Source: Chryseobacterium aahli (GTDB taxonomy: Bacteria > Bacteroidota > Bacteroidia > Flavobacteriales > Weeksellaceae). From it: a DNA stretch of 64,000 nt. Location of the stretch: contig NZ_JALDNB010000006.1 of the NCBI RefSeq assembly GCF_022699665.1, forward strand, positions 1 to 64,000. The letters are read 5' to 3'. This document shows, piece after piece, positions 63,131-64,000 of this stretch (its first letter is position 1; each line of letters opens with the position of its first letter). A model generated the notes under the pieces. That model was not told where the DNA came from and made no database searches. It worked only from the letters and a program-made list of their open reading frames with translations. The position numbers were made by a program, and so were the translations under genes.

Positions 63131-63640
63131 TCACGCTATTTCTTTCTTTCCAAGATCTTCAATATCGCTTTTAGTCTGTTTTTCAGCCTCATAATTTTTG
63201 ATGCTGATCACTCTTGTATCACTCCAGCTGTCGTGCCATCCATTCTCACCTAAAAAAGAAAGCCCATCAAATGGTACAAGTCTGCAAATGTTTCTTATCA
63301 AATAATCTCGCACCGTTGGTTCTGTTCCGTCTGTCATGATTACTTTAGTTCCTATTACAAACTTTCCTATACTTCTTCCTTTCGTAAAATATTCCAACAA
63401 GAAAATATAAATGAAAAAGATAATATTTGTCATAACAATATCTGCAAGCCTACCTATTCCTTCGAGTTGGTCAAATAATTTTGTAAAATAATAAATCCCC
63501 AGAATCCCGTCGATAAGACCTCCAATGATAGCAAAAGCAAAAAAGAACATATTAAAAACGATTCTATCAATCACAATGCTTCCAAGTCTTGCCCATTTTG
63601 TAGCTCTATGTCTGTCGATTATTTGTAAATATTTTCTCAT
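63131..63640 (-). CDS. RDD family membrane protein
   Basis: A 169-residue protein. ATKWARLGSIVIDRIVFNMFFF contains the R...D core of the RDD family (Arg, Asp, then membrane helix); a second helix, a third (IVMTNIIFFIYIFLLEYF), then TKGRSIGKFVIGTKVIMTDG give the conserved KGxSIGKxxxG motif. The C-terminal cytoplasmic tail is polar. RDD proteins are inner-membrane proteins of uncertain role, some linked to ion homeostasis. Next gene upstream on the same strand is the truncated one at the window edge. Confidence 0.9.
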   Translation of the reverse strand: MRKYLQIIDRHRATKWARLGSIVIDRIVFNMFFFAFAIIGGLIDGILGIYYFTKLFDQLEGIGRLADIVMTNIIFFIYIFLLEYFTKGRSIGKFVIGTKVIMTDGTEPTVRDYLIRNICRLVPFDGLSFLGENGWHDSWSDTRVISIKNYEAEKQTKSDIEDLGKKEIA

Positions 63641-63674
63641 AGTTTTATTTTGGTTTTTAGTTTTATAATAGATT

Positions 63675-64000
63675 TTAAAATCCTTTTAAGATAAATCTTA
63701 AATTCGCATTGGTATCAATCACAGCAGTAATTCCGGAATCGTTTAAGAGAATCTGATGTGGTTTTAGATTGGATACTTTTCCTGTCATTTTCAGACCTTT
63801 GTAGTATTCTTTGTTAAAAGCTTCTTCGATGCTTTTTTTTGATGTAGTTTCCAATTCAGCGGTAGGAATTCCGTATTCGTCTTCAATCATTTTTACAATT
63901 TTTCCTTTGAAAAGAGAAGTGGCTAATTTCTGAAGGATGTTGGATGTTTTAAGCTTAAATTTTGTGTCCGAAAGTACTATTTTTCTTTTAGTTTCGTCAT
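63675..64000 (-). CDS. partial unknown protein running past the window end
   Basis: The C-terminal 107 residues of a protein whose reading frame stays open to the right edge; an internal ATG at 63890 is not the likely start because the frame before it (DETKRKIVLSDTKFKLK, then ILQKLATSLFKGKIVKM) is protein-like and continuous with it. The rest (IEDEYGIPTAELETTSKKS, ending LRFILKGF) is alpha/beta and polar. No family recognised. Ends 34 bases before the RDD gene, suggesting one transcript. Confidence 0.6.
   Translation of the reverse strand, partial: DETKRKIVLSDTKFKLKTSNILQKLATSLFKGKIVKMIEDEYGIPTAELETTSKKSIEEAFNKEYYKGLKMTGKVSNLKPHQILLNDSGITAVIDTNANLRFILKGF

Overview
The window reads as chromosomal DNA of a member of the Bacteroidota, class Flavobacteriia, most likely a Chryseobacterium-like organism (Weeksellaceae). 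The basis is low GC content, promoters of the Bacteroidota type (TTTG or TTG, about 19 nt, TAnnTTTG), secreted proteins with type IX secretion C-terminal domains, a TonB siderophore receptor, a class II HMG-CoA reductase and a dispersed repeat I recall from flavobacterial genomes. Species assignment is inference; no search was run.

Layout. 1-5900: a 21-base C run, three tandem exported SxxK serine hydrolases with C-terminal TPR-like repeats, and a membrane-anchored AraC regulator, all on the minus strand. 5996-16061 (minus): htpG, recA, a dispersed repeat, an MpaB-type oxygenase, a LuxR-type regulator, sucC, a DUF423 protein, an unknown exported protein and HMG-CoA reductase; a possible small RNA or small ORF lies between the LuxR gene and sucC. 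16201-20947 (plus): a radical SAM / TIGR03915 DNA repair pair split by an unknown gene, then pfkA and gap. 21000-30400: MscS channel, 1-Cys peroxiredoxin, beta-barrel protein, a PepSY-like protein with a siderophore receptor, an oxidoreductase, a 52-residue membrane protein, an ABC-F ATPase and a DUF1761 protein. 30423-39191: GNAT-like protein, fused alpha/beta hydrolase, GH25 lysozyme, type II NADH dehydrogenase overlapping trmD, an EEP-family protein, an Lrp regulator with deoC, and a lysine-rich repeat protein between twin terminators. 39232-43110 (minus): dusB, then a four-gene overlapping operon behind a TPP riboswitch.

43244-46995 is an AT-rich accessory island: a glycine-linker lipoprotein, two small unknown proteins, eroded coding fragments and an XRE regulator. 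47063-56238 is a surface-protein block: a giant outer-membrane protein, three T9SS-sorted proteins (two lamin-tail paralogues) and a degenerate M1-like peptidase fused to a beta-barrel. 56291-64000 is mostly housekeeping: a eukaryotic-type fused UMP synthase, two thioredoxin-fold proteins, aroC, a polytopic membrane protein, a glycine-zipper lipoprotein, tRNA-Cys, an RDD protein and a gene running off the end.

The best candidate for an undescribed system is the TPP-riboswitch operon at 40288-43110: a SAM methyltransferase, an AIR-synthase/HypE-fold protein, a ThiE-fold protein lacking usual active-site residues and a Trm112-like zinc protein. Thiamine pyrophosphate must control it, yet the gene set matches no thiamine pathway I know.
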